Positions 8,165-15,759 of a DNA stretch of 43,596 bases are shown here, in pieces. The notes beneath the pieces are model-generated. The model saw only the letters and a program-made list of their open reading frames with translations, was not told the origin of the DNA and made no database searches. Source of the stretch: Methylophaga sp. (lineage in GTDB: Bacteria > Pseudomonadota > Gammaproteobacteria > Nitrosococcales > Methylophagaceae). The translations under genes and the position numbers were made by a program. The stretch lies in the NCBI GenBank assembly GCA_026988435.1, contig JALSLH010000005.1:86831-130426 (forward strand). Direction: 5' to 3'. Position 1 is the stretch's first letter. Each line of letters starts with the position of its first letter.

Positions 8165-9073
8165 ATGCGACAGTTTGTTAAATATAGTGGTGTTTTAGCT
8201 ATAAGTATATTGTTATCTGCAGGCTTGACAGGCTGTGGCGGTGGTATGTTTACGGCAGATAAAGCCAAAACAGAAGCTGAAATATTACAAGGCCAAGATG
8301 GACGCACACTATGGGAGGCGCAGGCACATCTGCAATATGTAGACATCGTTGATCGTGATATGGCGGGGCCAGCAAACGGGCACCCTACAATAATAACGGC
8401 AGATGAATTACGCTCCGTTCTTGGCTCGTTATATGTAAATGAACTTTTTGGGATAACTAGGAGAGACGTACCTTTATTTTCTCCAGGAGAATTACAAACA
8501 TTGGGTATCGCGCTTGCGAACGGTTTAAGGCAAGCAGATGGAAATGAAGATATTAATTTTGTGATCAACGGCAAGCATCGAGGGTTAATTTCAAGTGAAA
8601 CCAAAACGAACACTGGCCGTGTTTTTATTGGGGCTGATGGCCGCTTAAATATTATCTTTGGTTTGATTCACGAAGAATTTAGAACGCATGAGAAATCAAC
8701 AGGGCAGCCTATTGACCGTCGACTCCATCCTTTAAACCCAGGTAAACGTAAGTTTGATTCTAAACCGGGCGTACGCGTATCGATAGATAAAGGACAAGCT
8801 TATTTTATTGATCCTAAAACAGGTAAAGAGCGTACAGACTGGATAGTGCTTGATATTGCGACTGTTTTGGCCGCAGCAAAAAATCGAAAGAGTGGCGACG
8901 ATGGTACGGTGAGCCCTGAACTATTAGAAGATGTCGCACGTAGCAAGCAAGAAACAGGCAATTTGCGCGATGATGTTAGTAGTATCAAAGAAATTCTATT
9001 TGAAATGAGCGATGAAATAGAAAGTTTGAAACAGCAAATTAAAGATATGAAGGCAAATTCAGCAGCACCTTAG
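8165..9073 (+). CDS. Uncharacterised lipoprotein with C-terminal coiled coil
   Basis: This 302-residue protein is not recognised. It has a lipoprotein signal peptide with lipobox LTGC and Cys24 as the lipidation site, followed by a Gly-rich linker. A globular region (about 30-245) follows. The C-terminus (about 250-298) is heptad-rich and likely a coiled coil. The first residues after Cys (GGG) carry no +2 Asp, so an outer-membrane destination is expected by the Lol rule. A strong RBS (AAAGAGGAAAG) precedes ATG 8165 and the gap to gpsA is 13 nt, so it is the last gene of the regulator-to-gpsA transcript, ended by the terminator at 9102-9129. Its function is unknown. Confidence 0.85.
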   Translation: MRQFVKYSGVLAISILLSAGLTGCGGGMFTADKAKTEAEILQGQDGRTLWEAQAHLQYVDIVDRDMAGPANGHPTIITADELRSVLGSLYVNELFGITRRDVPLFSPGELQTLGIALANGLRQADGNEDINFVINGKHRGLISSETKTNTGRVFIGADGRLNIIFGLIHEEFRTHEKSTGQPIDRRLHPLNPGKRKFDSKPGVRVSIDKGQAYFIDPKTGKERTDWIVLDIATVLAAAKNRKSGDDGTVSPELLEDVARSKQETGNLRDDVSSIKEILFEMSDEIESLKQQIKDMKANSAAP

Positions 9074-9101
9074 ATCTTAGGGGCTAAATTTGTTGAGAAC
9101 T

Positions 9102-9129
9102 AAAAAGGGGAGCAGTGCTCCCCTTTTTT
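9102..9129. terminator. Bidirectional intrinsic terminator
   Basis: GGGGAGC (9107-9113) and GCTCCCC (9117-9123) form a perfect GC-rich stem with a 3-nt loop. It is extended by five A-T pairs and flanked by an A-run and a T-run. It lies between two converging genes, the lipoprotein and midA, and can serve both. Confidence 0.92.
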
Positions 9130-9137
9130 ATGTCTGT

Positions 9138-10304
9138 TTATAAAGTGTAGCGCCGGTCAGCCAGTTGGCAGCGAGCTAATAATTGATCAAGATTTTTACT
9201 TAAGGTGAGAACCTTAAACTTTTCACCCATGGTGGAAGGCAAGGTAAGTTGTTTGATCTCACTTGCCTGTTGCAGCATAGCAAAGTCATCTAAATTTTCA
9301 GCTAGATTTAGTTCAACAATACCCCCTGCGAGCAAAAAATCAGCTTGTGATTGAAAGCCTGCCACATCAAGTGAATTATCACTAGCCGTTTGAGCTAATA
9401 AAGTGAAATCAACGTGGGCAGTGATATCTTGTAGGCCTTGTAATATGAGGGGATCGGCATGTGCTTGATGCTGAAAATAACACATTAGCGTGCCCTCGCT
9501 GCGCTGCGGGTGGTAATAATCTGCTTTAGGGTAACCATAATCGCAAATAAAGACGGCACCTTGCTGTAAGTTATCTGCAATAGTATGAAGCCATGCTTCA
9601 GCGGCTAAATTTATTTCAGTAAGATAATCGCTTTCAATTAAGTTTTGAATCTCAGCGGAATGTGATGCTAAATTAGCATGTGATAATTCAGCATCACACC
9701 ATTGCAGCGCGCCATTTCCTCGTTCAATGTAACGTTCAAAAATATCGCCTTGCTTAAAATGAACGATATGAACCGGCATAGCGTCGCATACTTCATTCGC
9801 TAGTACAACGCCGACAAAATCAGTAGGAAACTGGCTTAACCAAACCACTTTGTCAGCGAGTTGAGGGCATAATTCTTGAACGGTACGATGCTGCCTATCT
9901 TGTAAGTCAGCACTTACTTCAATAATGTAATACTTTTCTGGAAGACAGTTATTATCAGCGAGTTCAGATAAAATCGTGGCAGCCATTTTGCCGCTGCCAG
10001 CACCAAATTCTAAAATATTGGGCGTATCAAGCTGCTGCAAAACATCTTTGATATGATGCGCAAAAGTGCGAGAAAATAAGGGTGAAATTTCTGGTGCTGT
10101 GGTGAAGTCGCCGTGTTGCCCCAGCTTTTGGCTCCCCGCACTGTAATAACCTAATCCGGGGGCATAAAGGCATAAATGCATATATTGGGCGAAAGTAATC
10201 TTGCCACCTGCACGATCTATTTCATCATGGATAAGCGATAACAATTGCTCGCTGTGCTGTTGTGCAATAGTATCAGGTGCAGGTAAAGTGGCTGGTGTGG
10301 TCAT
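9138..10304 (-). CDS. SAM-dependent methyltransferase, MidA/NDUFAF7 family
   Basis: This 388-residue protein matches the DUF185/MidA family: ITFAQYMHLCLYAPGLGYY near the N-terminus, then FTTAPEISPLFSR and the SAM-binding motif LEFGAGSGKMAATIL (about 97-111). VVLANEVCDAMPVHIV and FICDYGY lie further on. The eukaryotic relative NDUFAF7 methylates an arginine in a complex I subunit; the bacterial substrate is not established. It converges with the lipoprotein gene and is divergent from folM, with only 19 nt between the two start codons, so each promoter must lie inside the other coding region or be very compact. Confidence 0.93.
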   Translation of the reverse strand: MTTPATLPAPDTIAQQHSEQLLSLIHDEIDRAGGKITFAQYMHLCLYAPGLGYYSAGSQKLGQHGDFTTAPEISPLFSRTFAHHIKDVLQQLDTPNILEFGAGSGKMAATILSELADNNCLPEKYYIIEVSADLQDRQHRTVQELCPQLADKVVWLSQFPTDFVGVVLANEVCDAMPVHIVHFKQGDIFERYIERGNGALQWCDAELSHANLASHSAEIQNLIESDYLTEINLAAEAWLHTIADNLQQGAVFICDYGYPKADYYHPQRSEGTLMCYFQHQAHADPLILQGLQDITAHVDFTLLAQTASDNSLDVAGFQSQADFLLAGGIVELNLAENLDDFAMLQQASEIKQLTLPSTMGEKFKVLTLSKNLDQLLARCQLADRRYTL

Positions 10305-10323
10305 AGTTAATTCAAGGTGTTCA

Positions 10324-11046
10324 ATGTTAGAAAATGCAATTTTAGTTACAGGAGCCGGTCGTCGTATTGGTTATCATATCGCAAAGCGACTACATGAAGA
10401 TGGCCAAAATGTTATTGCTCATTATCGTACTCACACCGATCAAATCCAAGCTTTAGCCGATCTTGGGGTGAAAACAATCCAAGCAGACCTCGCTAATTCT
10501 CCTGCTATTTTAGACTTTGTACAGGCGTTAAAGTCGCAATGCACCAACCTAAGAGGCGTTATTCATAATGCTTCATCTTTTGAGCCTACTTCGGCAAATT
10601 TAGAAGAAGCTGCACAGCAGTATGAACAGTTTTTTTATATCCATATGATGGCTCCGTTCTTGATTAATCAAGGTCTACAGTCGATATTAAAGGGCGAGGG
10701 TGATGATCCCGCGGACATTATTCATATCACCGATATTAATGTTGAAAATCCGACCCCAGATTTTGATGTGTATGGCACAACAAAAGCGGGTCTGCATAAT
10801 ATGACCTTAGCGCTGGCAAAAAAATATGCGCCATCAATAAAGGTGAATGCAGTGGCACCGGGGCCAGTGCTTTTTACTGATCTTCATTCAGAAGAGACAA
10901 AAAACAGGATGCTGGCAGAAACGCCACTAGCAAGAGAAGGCGGAGCGGAGCCCGTTTATCTAGCAGTAAAAAGTTTGTTAGATAACCCGTTTATTACTGG
11001 CGTCAGTTTGCCGGTAGATGGTGGTCGCCGTTTGTCCAAACGCTAG
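10324..11046 (+). CDS. folM: Dihydromonapterin reductase / pteridine reductase (SDR)
   Basis: This 240-residue short-chain dehydrogenase carries the pteridine-reductase-type cofactor motif TGAGRRIG (Arg-Arg favours NADPH). Other SDR features are HNAS in the NNAG position, the YGTTKAGL active-site Tyr/Lys and a terminal PVDGGR. It resembles FolM, which reduces dihydromonapterin and dihydrofolate. The frame is open upstream to 10201, but ATG 10324 fits the family N-terminus and avoids overlapping midA. Genes folK and folB follow on the opposite strand, keeping pterin functions clustered. Its 3' end overlaps folK by 69 nt. Confidence 0.93.
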   Translation: MLENAILVTGAGRRIGYHIAKRLHEDGQNVIAHYRTHTDQIQALADLGVKTIQADLANSPAILDFVQALKSQCTNLRGVIHNASSFEPTSANLEEAAQQYEQFFYIHMMAPFLINQGLQSILKGEGDDPADIIHITDINVENPTPDFDVYGTTKAGLHNMTLALAKKYAPSIKVNAVAPGPVLFTDLHSEETKNRMLAETPLAREGGAEPVYLAVKSLLDNPFITGVSLPVDGGRRLSKR

Positions 11047-11505
11047 GTTCATGCTCATCAATGTAACGCCTTCTTGCTTTAGCGAAATATGTTTACCAGA
11101 AAGATAGGCTATGATTTCATCAAGCAAAGGGTAAAGAAAATATTCATCAGTAATTGAATGACCCGCTAACTCACTGTCTTTGGGAAATTGGGCTGCAGTC
11201 AAAATATCAAGATCGGCGGTACGATCTTTTGTTTTACGAGTAGGATCGTTGCGATCGCGACCCAAAATAATTTCGATAGCATTACAAATATCTTTAAGCT
11301 TTTCTTTCGCGATGTCTGTTTCAATAAATACCACTACGTTCAGAAAATCATGCTGACTGTTCATGCCGATAGGCGGTAATAGCAATACACGACTTACCGT
11401 AATTCGTGAGAAATGCTCAAGCAGCTGATTAATAATTGCGACAATATTATCGTGTGGCTCGATATTGCTACCAATACCAATTAAATAGCCAGACTGTGAA
11501 TTCAT
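10978..11505 (-). CDS. folK: 2-amino-4-hydroxy-6-hydroxymethyldihydropteridine pyrophosphokinase
   Basis: This 175-residue protein has the HPPK hallmarks: an N-terminal LIGIGSNIEPH, then FLNVVVFIET, and the signature GRDRNDPTRKTKDRTADLDIL. HPPK transfers pyrophosphate from ATP to 6-hydroxymethyl-7,8-dihydropterin in folate synthesis. It overlaps the folB stop by 4 nt (ATGA-type coupling). The last 23 codons run antisense through the 3' end of folM; the conserved core ends before this overlap, so the tail may be a late extension. The signature departs slightly from the common RW.PR.LDLDI pattern. Confidence 0.92.
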   Translation of the reverse strand: MNSQSGYLIGIGSNIEPHDNIVAIINQLLEHFSRITVSRVLLLPPIGMNSQHDFLNVVVFIETDIAKEKLKDICNAIEIILGRDRNDPTRKTKDRTADLDILTAAQFPKDSELAGHSITDEYFLYPLLDEIIAYLSGKHISLKQEGVTLMSMNLAFGQTATTIYRQTDASNKRVI

Positions 11506-11855
11506 TTATTACTGCGTTCAATTACAATTTTAGCGAGATTATTGCCATGTAAGGCAACGGGTTTACTCAATGTTAATTTAAGCTTAGGGATCGGATATTT
11601 ACTCAACAATAAGGTGCATAGATCCTCAGCTAGTGTTTCGATTAGTTGATAACGGCTAGCCCCAACAAATGTCACAATTGTTTCAGCAATAGCCCCATAA
11701 TCGAGGGTGTCTGCAATATCATCACTTGCGGCTGCTTTGCGAATATCCCAATCCATTTCTAAATCAAAACCTAGAGTTTGAAGTGTTTCGCGCTCCCAAT
11801 CATAAATACCGATAATGGTTTCAACTTTTAAATTATTAAGAAATATTTTATCCAT
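11502..11855 (-). CDS. folB: Dihydroneopterin aldolase
   Basis: This 117-residue protein has the FolB pattern: MDKIFLNNLKVETIIGIYDWER at the start (positions 1-22, key residues IGIYDWER), Tyr in DYGAIAETI, LIETLAEDL with the catalytic Glu, and a terminal KIVIERS. It cleaves 7,8-dihydroneopterin to 6-hydroxymethyldihydropterin, the substrate of FolK, whose gene overlaps its stop codon. It is divergent from plsY across 80 nt. Confidence 0.96.
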   Translation of the reverse strand: MDKIFLNNLKVETIIGIYDWERETLQTLGFDLEMDWDIRKAAASDDIADTLDYGAIAETIVTFVGASRYQLIETLAEDLCTLLLSKYPIPKLKLTLSKPVALHGNNLAKIVIERSNK

Positions 11856-11873
11856 ATCGCGATGTGCTCAAAG

Positions 11874-11903
11874 GTGATAATTATTGATAACATCCCTATA
11901 ATA
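11874..11903 (+). promoter_or_regulatory. Candidate sigma-70 promoter for plsY
   Basis: A consensus -10 TATAAT lies at 11898-11903. A weak -35-like GTGATA lies at 11874-11879 with an 18-nt spacer. The -10 is 32 nt before the plsY start, which is a sensible distance. The -35 match is poor, so only the -10 is a confident call. Confidence 0.5.
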
Positions 11904-11935
11904 GAGATGCTCACTTATTAGGATGGCATCATATC

Positions 11936-12529
11936 ATGCTTGAAACATTGACTTTATCAATACTGGTGCTCATTGGCGCTTATTTAATAGGCTCATTATC
12001 TAGCGCTATTATTTTATGCAAACTAGCGGGCTTACCTGATCCGCGTAGCGAAGGTTCTGGCAATCCGGGGGCAACTAATGTATTACGCATTGCAGGTAAA
12101 AAGCTGGCAGCAACGGTATTAATACTCGACGTGGTTAAAGGCATCATTCCTGTTGTTATTGCAACGTTATTAGGTTTCAGTACGACTTGGATTGCCGCCA
12201 CGGCCTTTGCGGCATTTTTAGGACATTTGTACCCCGTATTTTTTCAATTTAAAGGCGGCAAAGGTGTGGCCACGGCTTTAGGCGGATTTTTGGCCTTATC
12301 GCTACCATTAGCGGGTGCTATTTTATTAAGCTGGCTAGCCGTTTTTCTAATCACCCGAATCTCATCTTTGTCGGCGATCACTGCAGCAGCCTTAGGCCCC
12401 CTGTATAGCCTATGGTTAATAGACAGTATCAATGCTCGTTGGATAATTTTAGTAATGGCCGCGATGCTGCTATTTAGACATCGTGGTAATATCCAGCGCT
12501 TACTTTCTGGGCAAGAAGGTAAGTCATAA
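11936..12529 (+). CDS. plsY: Acyl-phosphate:glycerol-3-phosphate acyltransferase
   Basis: This 197-residue polytopic inner-membrane protein carries the PlsY motifs: GSLSSAII followed by GSGNPGATNVLR (phosphate binding) and the cytoplasmic loop FKGGKGVATALG. About five membrane helices are apparent. It acylates glycerol 3-phosphate using acyl-phosphate to start phospholipid synthesis. It is divergent from folB, the widespread gammaproteobacterial arrangement. Confidence 0.97.
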   Translation: MLETLTLSILVLIGAYLIGSLSSAIILCKLAGLPDPRSEGSGNPGATNVLRIAGKKLAATVLILDVVKGIIPVVIATLLGFSTTWIAATAFAAFLGHLYPVFFQFKGGKGVATALGGFLALSLPLAGAILLSWLAVFLITRISSLSAITAAALGPLYSLWLIDSINARWIILVMAAMLLFRHRGNIQRLLSGQEGKS

Positions 12530-12530
12530 T

Positions 12531-12582
12531 CCCCGTCATTCCCACCCCACCCCCGTCATTCCCGCATGTTTTTAGCGGGAAT
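12531..12582. repeat. CCCGTCATTCCC repeat with GCGGGAAT hairpin
   Basis: CCCCGTCATTCCC occurs twice (12531-12543 and 12551-12563). The second copy continues into a stem ATTCCCGC (12558-12565) / GCGGGAAT (12575-12582). This is the familiar CCGTCATTCCCGC type of dispersed intergenic palindrome found in many proteobacteria. It may also terminate plsY transcription. A related longer element lies at 40603-40704. Confidence 0.6.
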
Positions 12583-12604
12583 ATAGAAATTTAAAGAGGC
12601 AATA

Positions 12605-13156
12605 ATGGCAGGCTCATTACAAGACCAACTACTCGGCATTGGCGTAATTGATAAGAAGAAAGCCAAGAAGTCGCAACATCAAAAAAAGAAGGCAAACGAC
12701 CAAACCAGAAAAGCGATTAAATCAGGCAAAAAAATTGAGCCTCAGCACGACAAGCACAAGTTAGAGCTCGCACAGCGTGAAAAACAACAACGCGATTTAG
12801 AGCTCAATAAGCAGCGTGATGCCCAACAAGCTCAAAAAGCCCTACTTGCCGAAGTGCGTGATATAGCTCAACAGCATTCAATAGCCGTTGCTGATGATGC
12901 TGATGTGGCTTATAACTTCACCTATAATAATAAAGTTAAAAAGATTTATGTCACATCCGAGCTGCAAAAGCAGTTAACACTAGGGCAGTTAGCGATTGTT
13001 GTTTTGGGTGAAAAGAATACACTTGTTCCCGATAAAATTGCTGAAAAAATCGAAAATCGATTGCCAGAAAAGGTGGTGCGGGTCCAATCAGATGAAATGT
13101 CAGATAAAGATGATCCTTATGCTGATTATCAAATTCCTGATGATTTGATGTGGTGA
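12605..13156 (+). CDS. yaiL: DUF2058 nucleoprotein/polynucleotide-associated protein (YaiL)
   Basis: This 183-residue, strongly basic and Gln/Lys-rich protein starts LQDQLLGIGVIDKKKAKK and has a coiled-coil middle. It ends in DDPYADYQIPDDLMW, essentially the tail of E. coli YaiL (DUF2058). The family is small, widespread in gammaproteobacteria and of unclear function, annotated as nucleoprotein- or polysome-associated. The RBS AAAGAGG precedes ATG 12605. Confidence 0.93.
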   Translation: MAGSLQDQLLGIGVIDKKKAKKSQHQKKKANDQTRKAIKSGKKIEPQHDKHKLELAQREKQQRDLELNKQRDAQQAQKALLAEVRDIAQQHSIAVADDADVAYNFTYNNKVKKIYVTSELQKQLTLGQLAIVVLGEKNTLVPDKIAEKIENRLPEKVVRVQSDEMSDKDDPYADYQIPDDLMW

Positions 13157-13183
13157 GGAACTTGCCTTTAAGTAAAACTATAA

Positions 13184-13199
13184 GTACAATATATTGTAC
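13184..13199. promoter_or_regulatory. Palindromic operator of the yefM-yoeB pair
   Basis: GTACAATATATTGTAC is a perfect 16-bp palindrome 27 nt before the antitoxin start. Its half-sites TGTAC/GTACA match the TGTACA core known for YefM-YoeB autoregulatory operators in E. coli (family knowledge). It probably overlaps the promoter of the pair. Confidence 0.72.
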
Positions 13200-13225
13200 G
13201 TTAAAATAAAGGTGGGAGAATAACC

Positions 13226-13498
13226 ATGGAAGCAATAACATATTCAGCCTTTCGTCAGTCATTAGCCAGTGTGCTGGATAAAGTGAATGATGATTCCGTT
13301 CCTGTGCAGATTACGCGCAAAGGAAATAGGGGGGCAATAGTTATGAGCATTGAAGATTATGACCAGCTCACAGAAACGCTTTATGTGTTACAAAATAAAT
13401 CGCTTTCAGCTCAAATAGAGCAATCTATCAAAACGCATGAAGCCCACACAGGGCAGAAAGCTAGCCAACAGACACTAAATGAAATCACTGGTCTTTGA
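13226..13498 (+). CDS. yefM: Type II antitoxin, Phd/YefM family
   Basis: This 90-residue protein has the YefM DNA-binding/dimerisation N-terminus (AITYSAFRQSLASVLDKV, then VQITRKGNRGAIVMSIEDYDQLTETLYVL). Its polar C-terminal tail is expected to wrap around the toxin. It represses its own operon, probably at the palindrome 13184-13199, and neutralises YoeB. RBS GTGGGAG precedes ATG 13226. The gene overlaps the toxin start by 20 nt. Confidence 0.95.
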   Translation: MEAITYSAFRQSLASVLDKVNDDSVPVQITRKGNRGAIVMSIEDYDQLTETLYVLQNKSLSAQIEQSIKTHEAHTGQKASQQTLNEITGL

Positions 13499-13748
13499 GG
13501 GTCATACGTGGGAGCAATACGAAAGCCTTCGCCGAGATAATAAAGCGTTGCACACCAAATTATGCAAGCTTATAAAAGAAATGCTGCGCGACAATCCTGC
13601 CATCGGCACCGGCAAACCCGAACCTCTAAAACATCAATATCAAGGTTTATGGTCACGCCGCTTTTCAGCAGGAGACAGGGTTATCTATCGTTTTGATGAT
13701 GCTGCTGTTTATTTGTTTGCGATTGGTGGCCACTATGATCAACTTTAA
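13479..13748 (+). CDS. yoeB: YoeB-family mRNA interferase toxin
   Basis: This 89-residue protein has the YoeB signature GKPEPLKH followed by GLWSRRFSAGDRVIY. Its likely catalytic residues Glu48, Arg67, His85 and Tyr86 align at +2 to Glu46, Arg65, His83 and Tyr84 of E. coli YoeB, so it looks intact. YoeB binds the ribosomal A site and cleaves mRNA. ATG 13479 lies inside yefM. The protein extends a few residues past the HY pair that normally ends the family. A further ORF overlaps its 3' end. Confidence 0.95.
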   Translation: MKSLVFEGHTWEQYESLRRDNKALHTKLCKLIKEMLRDNPAIGTGKPEPLKHQYQGLWSRRFSAGDRVIYRFDDAAVYLFAIGGHYDQL

Positions 13749-13866
13749 CGGCGTCAGAATAACTGATGAAGAAATAATAGAAATTCTTAAAGAAGGATTA
13801 ACTGTTTTTGGCTATGATGGAATTGAGAGCCCCATTCCAAACACACTTGTTAAATGTGATTTTTAA
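13735..13866 (+). CDS. Small 43-residue ORF overlapping yoeB
   Basis: This frame is open from an ATG inside the last codons of yoeB (14-nt overlap) to a TAA that shares 4 nt with the tsaD stop region. It encodes a 43-residue acidic product beginning [20 protein letters not shown]. The stretch looks protein-like (amphipathic helix around 11-22) and fills the whole gap between yoeB and tsaD. There is no clear Shine-Dalgarno, so expression would rely on coupling with yoeB. It could be a third small component or the remnant of a longer gene. Not recognised. Confidence 0.4.
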   Translation: MINFNGVRITDEEIIEILKEGLTVFGYDGIESPIPNTLVKCDF

Positions 13867-14870
13867 GGCACACTAAGCTCATCCAAAGGCCAACGAGGTC
13901 TAGCTGAAAAAGTAGACGTATCTTGTTTCACCATAGCCGCTTGACGCATCGCTCCTGCAAAGGCAATCATTGCACCATTATCACTACAAAACTCAGGGCG
14001 TGGATAGTAGGTATTCAGCTGTGAAATAGAGTCTAAGCGTGTGCGTAAGGCTTTGTTCGCGCTTACACCTCCGGCTACCACCAATGTTTTATGCCCTGTT
14101 TCTTTCAACGCTCGCTTGCATTTTATTGCTAAGGTTTCAACGGCAGCCGTTTGAAAAGCTAGGCATATATCTGCTTTATCTTGTTCGGTTTGGTCGCTAG
14201 CTTTCCAAGTATTCATCGCAAAGGTTTTTAAGCCACTAAAACTAAAGTCTAAACCAGGGCGATTGGTCATGGGGCGGGGAAACAGATATTTATCCGGTAT
14301 TCCTTTTTCAGCTAAAGCAGCAAGAATAGGTCCGCCGGGATAATCTAGCCCGAGCATCTTCGCCGTTTTATCAAAGGCTTCACCTACGGCGTCATCTATT
14401 GATTCGCCGAGCAAGGTATATTCGCCAACGCCCTGCACATCTACTAATAAAGTATGGCCGCCAGAAACCAGTAGCGATACAAATGGGAAGCTAGGCGGGT
14501 TTTCTTCTAATAGGGGTGACAGTAGGTGGCCTTCCATATGGTTAATGGCCAGCGCAGGAATATCTAGCGCCCAAGCAAAGCTACGCCCAATGGCGCAACC
14601 GACTAATAATGCGCCTACCAAACCGGGGCCAGCGGTGTAGGCGACAGCGTCAATATCGGTGCGGCGAAGCTTCGCTTTATTTAATACTTCATCAATTAAC
14701 GGCAATGTTTTGCGGATGTGATCACGCGATGCCAATTCGGGAACAACGCCACCGTATTCGGCATGAAGCTCAATTTGGCTATAAAGTGCATGCGCAAGCA
14801 AGCCTTTTTCGCTATCATAGAGCGCAATTCCAGTTTCATCACAGGATGATTCAATCCCCAAAACAAGCAT
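13863..14870 (-). CDS. tsaD: tRNA threonylcarbamoyladenosine modification protein TsaD
   Basis: This 335-residue protein from ATG 14870 starts [14 protein letters not shown] exactly as family members do; the frame is open 8 codons further to 14894, which I reject. Metal-binding [13 protein letters not shown] and the C-terminal [11 protein letters not shown] motifs are present. TsaD works with TsaB, TsaC and TsaE to make t6A37 in ANN-decoding tRNAs. It is divergent from rpsU, the conserved gammaproteobacterial arrangement. Confidence 0.97.
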   Translation of the reverse strand: MLVLGIESSCDETGIALYDSEKGLLAHALYSQIELHAEYGGVVPELASRDHIRKTLPLIDEVLNKAKLRRTDIDAVAYTAGPGLVGALLVGCAIGRSFAWALDIPALAINHMEGHLLSPLLEENPPSFPFVSLLVSGGHTLLVDVQGVGEYTLLGESIDDAVGEAFDKTAKMLGLDYPGGPILAALAEKGIPDKYLFPRPMTNRPGLDFSFSGLKTFAMNTWKASDQTEQDKADICLAFQTAAVETLAIKCKRALKETGHKTLVVAGGVSANKALRTRLDSISQLNTYYPRPEFCSDNGAMIAFAGAMRQAAMVKQDTSTFSARPRWPLDELSVP

Positions 14871-14941
14871 ATTTCTGTGCCTAAAAAACATCAATTAAGG
14901 CGACTATTATGCCTTTTTTGAAAGAAAAGTGATCTAACTCT

Positions 14942-14969
14942 TTGCTTTTCTATCAATATTTCGTACAAT
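14942..14969 (+). promoter_or_regulatory. Candidate promoter for rpsU-yqeY-dnaG
   Basis: TTGCTT (14942-14947) and TACAAT (14964-14969) are separated by 16 nt and lie about 39 nt upstream of rpsU. The -10 is good and the -35 is moderate. No other promoter-like pair is obvious in the tsaD-rpsU gap. Confidence 0.5.
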
Positions 14970-15007
14970 TACCGGCTCTTTTAAGTAAATGTTTTAGGAA
15001 TATATTA

Positions 15008-15223
15008 ATGCCATCAGTTCGCATAAAAGAAAACGAACCATTTGATATCGCGCTACGTCGCTTTAAACGTGCTTGTGAAAAAGCCGGTACAGTTGCAGAA
15101 GCACGCGCTCGTGAGCAATATGAAAAACCAACTACAGTACGCAAACGCGCTGCTGCAGCTGCCGTTAAACGTCATCAAAAGAAAGTATCTCGTGAAAGCG
15201 CTCGCCGCGTTCGCATGTACTAA
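15008..15223 (+). CDS. rpsU: 30S ribosomal protein bS21
   Basis: This 71-residue, very basic protein starts [21 protein letters not shown] and ends [16 protein letters not shown], the standard bS21 sequence. It helps translation initiation on the 30S subunit. ATG 15008 is preceded by AGGAA. It opens the macromolecular synthesis gene set (rpsU, yqeY, dnaG, rpoD). Confidence 0.98.
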   Translation: MPSVRIKENEPFDIALRRFKRACEKAGTVAEARAREQYEKPTTVRKRAAAAAVKRHQKKVSRESARRVRMY

Positions 15224-15237
15224 GATAGACGATAATA

Positions 15238-15699
15238 ATGCCCCAAGCATCTAGTCCTCTAAAGGCCTTAATTCAAGACAATGTCAAAGCCGCAATGCGC
15301 GCTAAAGAAAAAGACCGTCTTCTGACATTGCGTCAAATCACCGCATCAATTAAACAAATTGAAGTCGATAAGCGCATTGATCTAGGTGATGATGAAATCA
15401 TCGCGGTTATGACTAAGATGTGTAAGCAGCGTCGTGATTCATTAAGCCAGTTTGAAGAAGCAGGCCGTGATGATTTAGCCGCCATTGAAATTGCTGAATT
15501 AGCCATCATCGAAGAGTTTATGCCAACGGCTATGACCGACGATGAAGTAGCGGAAGCAATTAAAGCGGCTATTGCCGAGTCGGGCGCATCTAGCCCGCGC
15601 GATATGGGTGCAGTAATGAATGCATTACGCCCAGTATTGCAAGGGCGAGCAGATATGGGCCCAGTCAGCGGTCTTGTTAAGGCTGCGCTAACGGCATAA
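15238..15699 (+). CDS. yqeY: GatB/YqeY domain protein
   Basis: This 153-residue protein is of the YqeY type, related to the tail domain of GatB: helical N-terminal part (DRLLTLRQITASIKQIEVDKR) and C-terminal part with SPRDMGAVMNALRP and GRADMGPVSGLVK. Its function is unproven; the GatB-tail relationship suggests tRNA-linked activity. It is a normal member of the rpsU-yqeY-dnaG-rpoD cluster in many gammaproteobacteria. It lies 14 nt after rpsU. Confidence 0.95.
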   Translation: MPQASSPLKALIQDNVKAAMRAKEKDRLLTLRQITASIKQIEVDKRIDLGDDEIIAVMTKMCKQRRDSLSQFEEAGRDDLAAIEIAELAIIEEFMPTAMTDDEVAEAIKAAIAESGASSPRDMGAVMNALRPVLQGRADMGPVSGLVKAALTA

Positions 15700-15705
15700 A
15701 TATAG

Positions 15706-15726
15706 TCCTGCCTTCATTGGCGGGCT
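15706..15726 (+). terminator. Weak hairpin between yqeY and dnaG
   Basis: CCTGCC / GGCGGG (one G-U pair) with a 6-nt loop is followed by CTTGTTT. It could be a leaky internal terminator; the E. coli macromolecular synthesis operon also has an internal terminator ahead of dnaG that keeps primase low. The stem is short and the T-run poor. Confidence 0.4.
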
Positions 15727-15759
15727 TGTTTAAAATTTATAACCGGATATTATTATCAT

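Noticed and set aside
10201..10323. Upstream extension of folM
   Set aside because: It is open to 10201 but overlaps midA antisense and lacks family similarity; ATG 10324 gives the normal FolM N-terminus.
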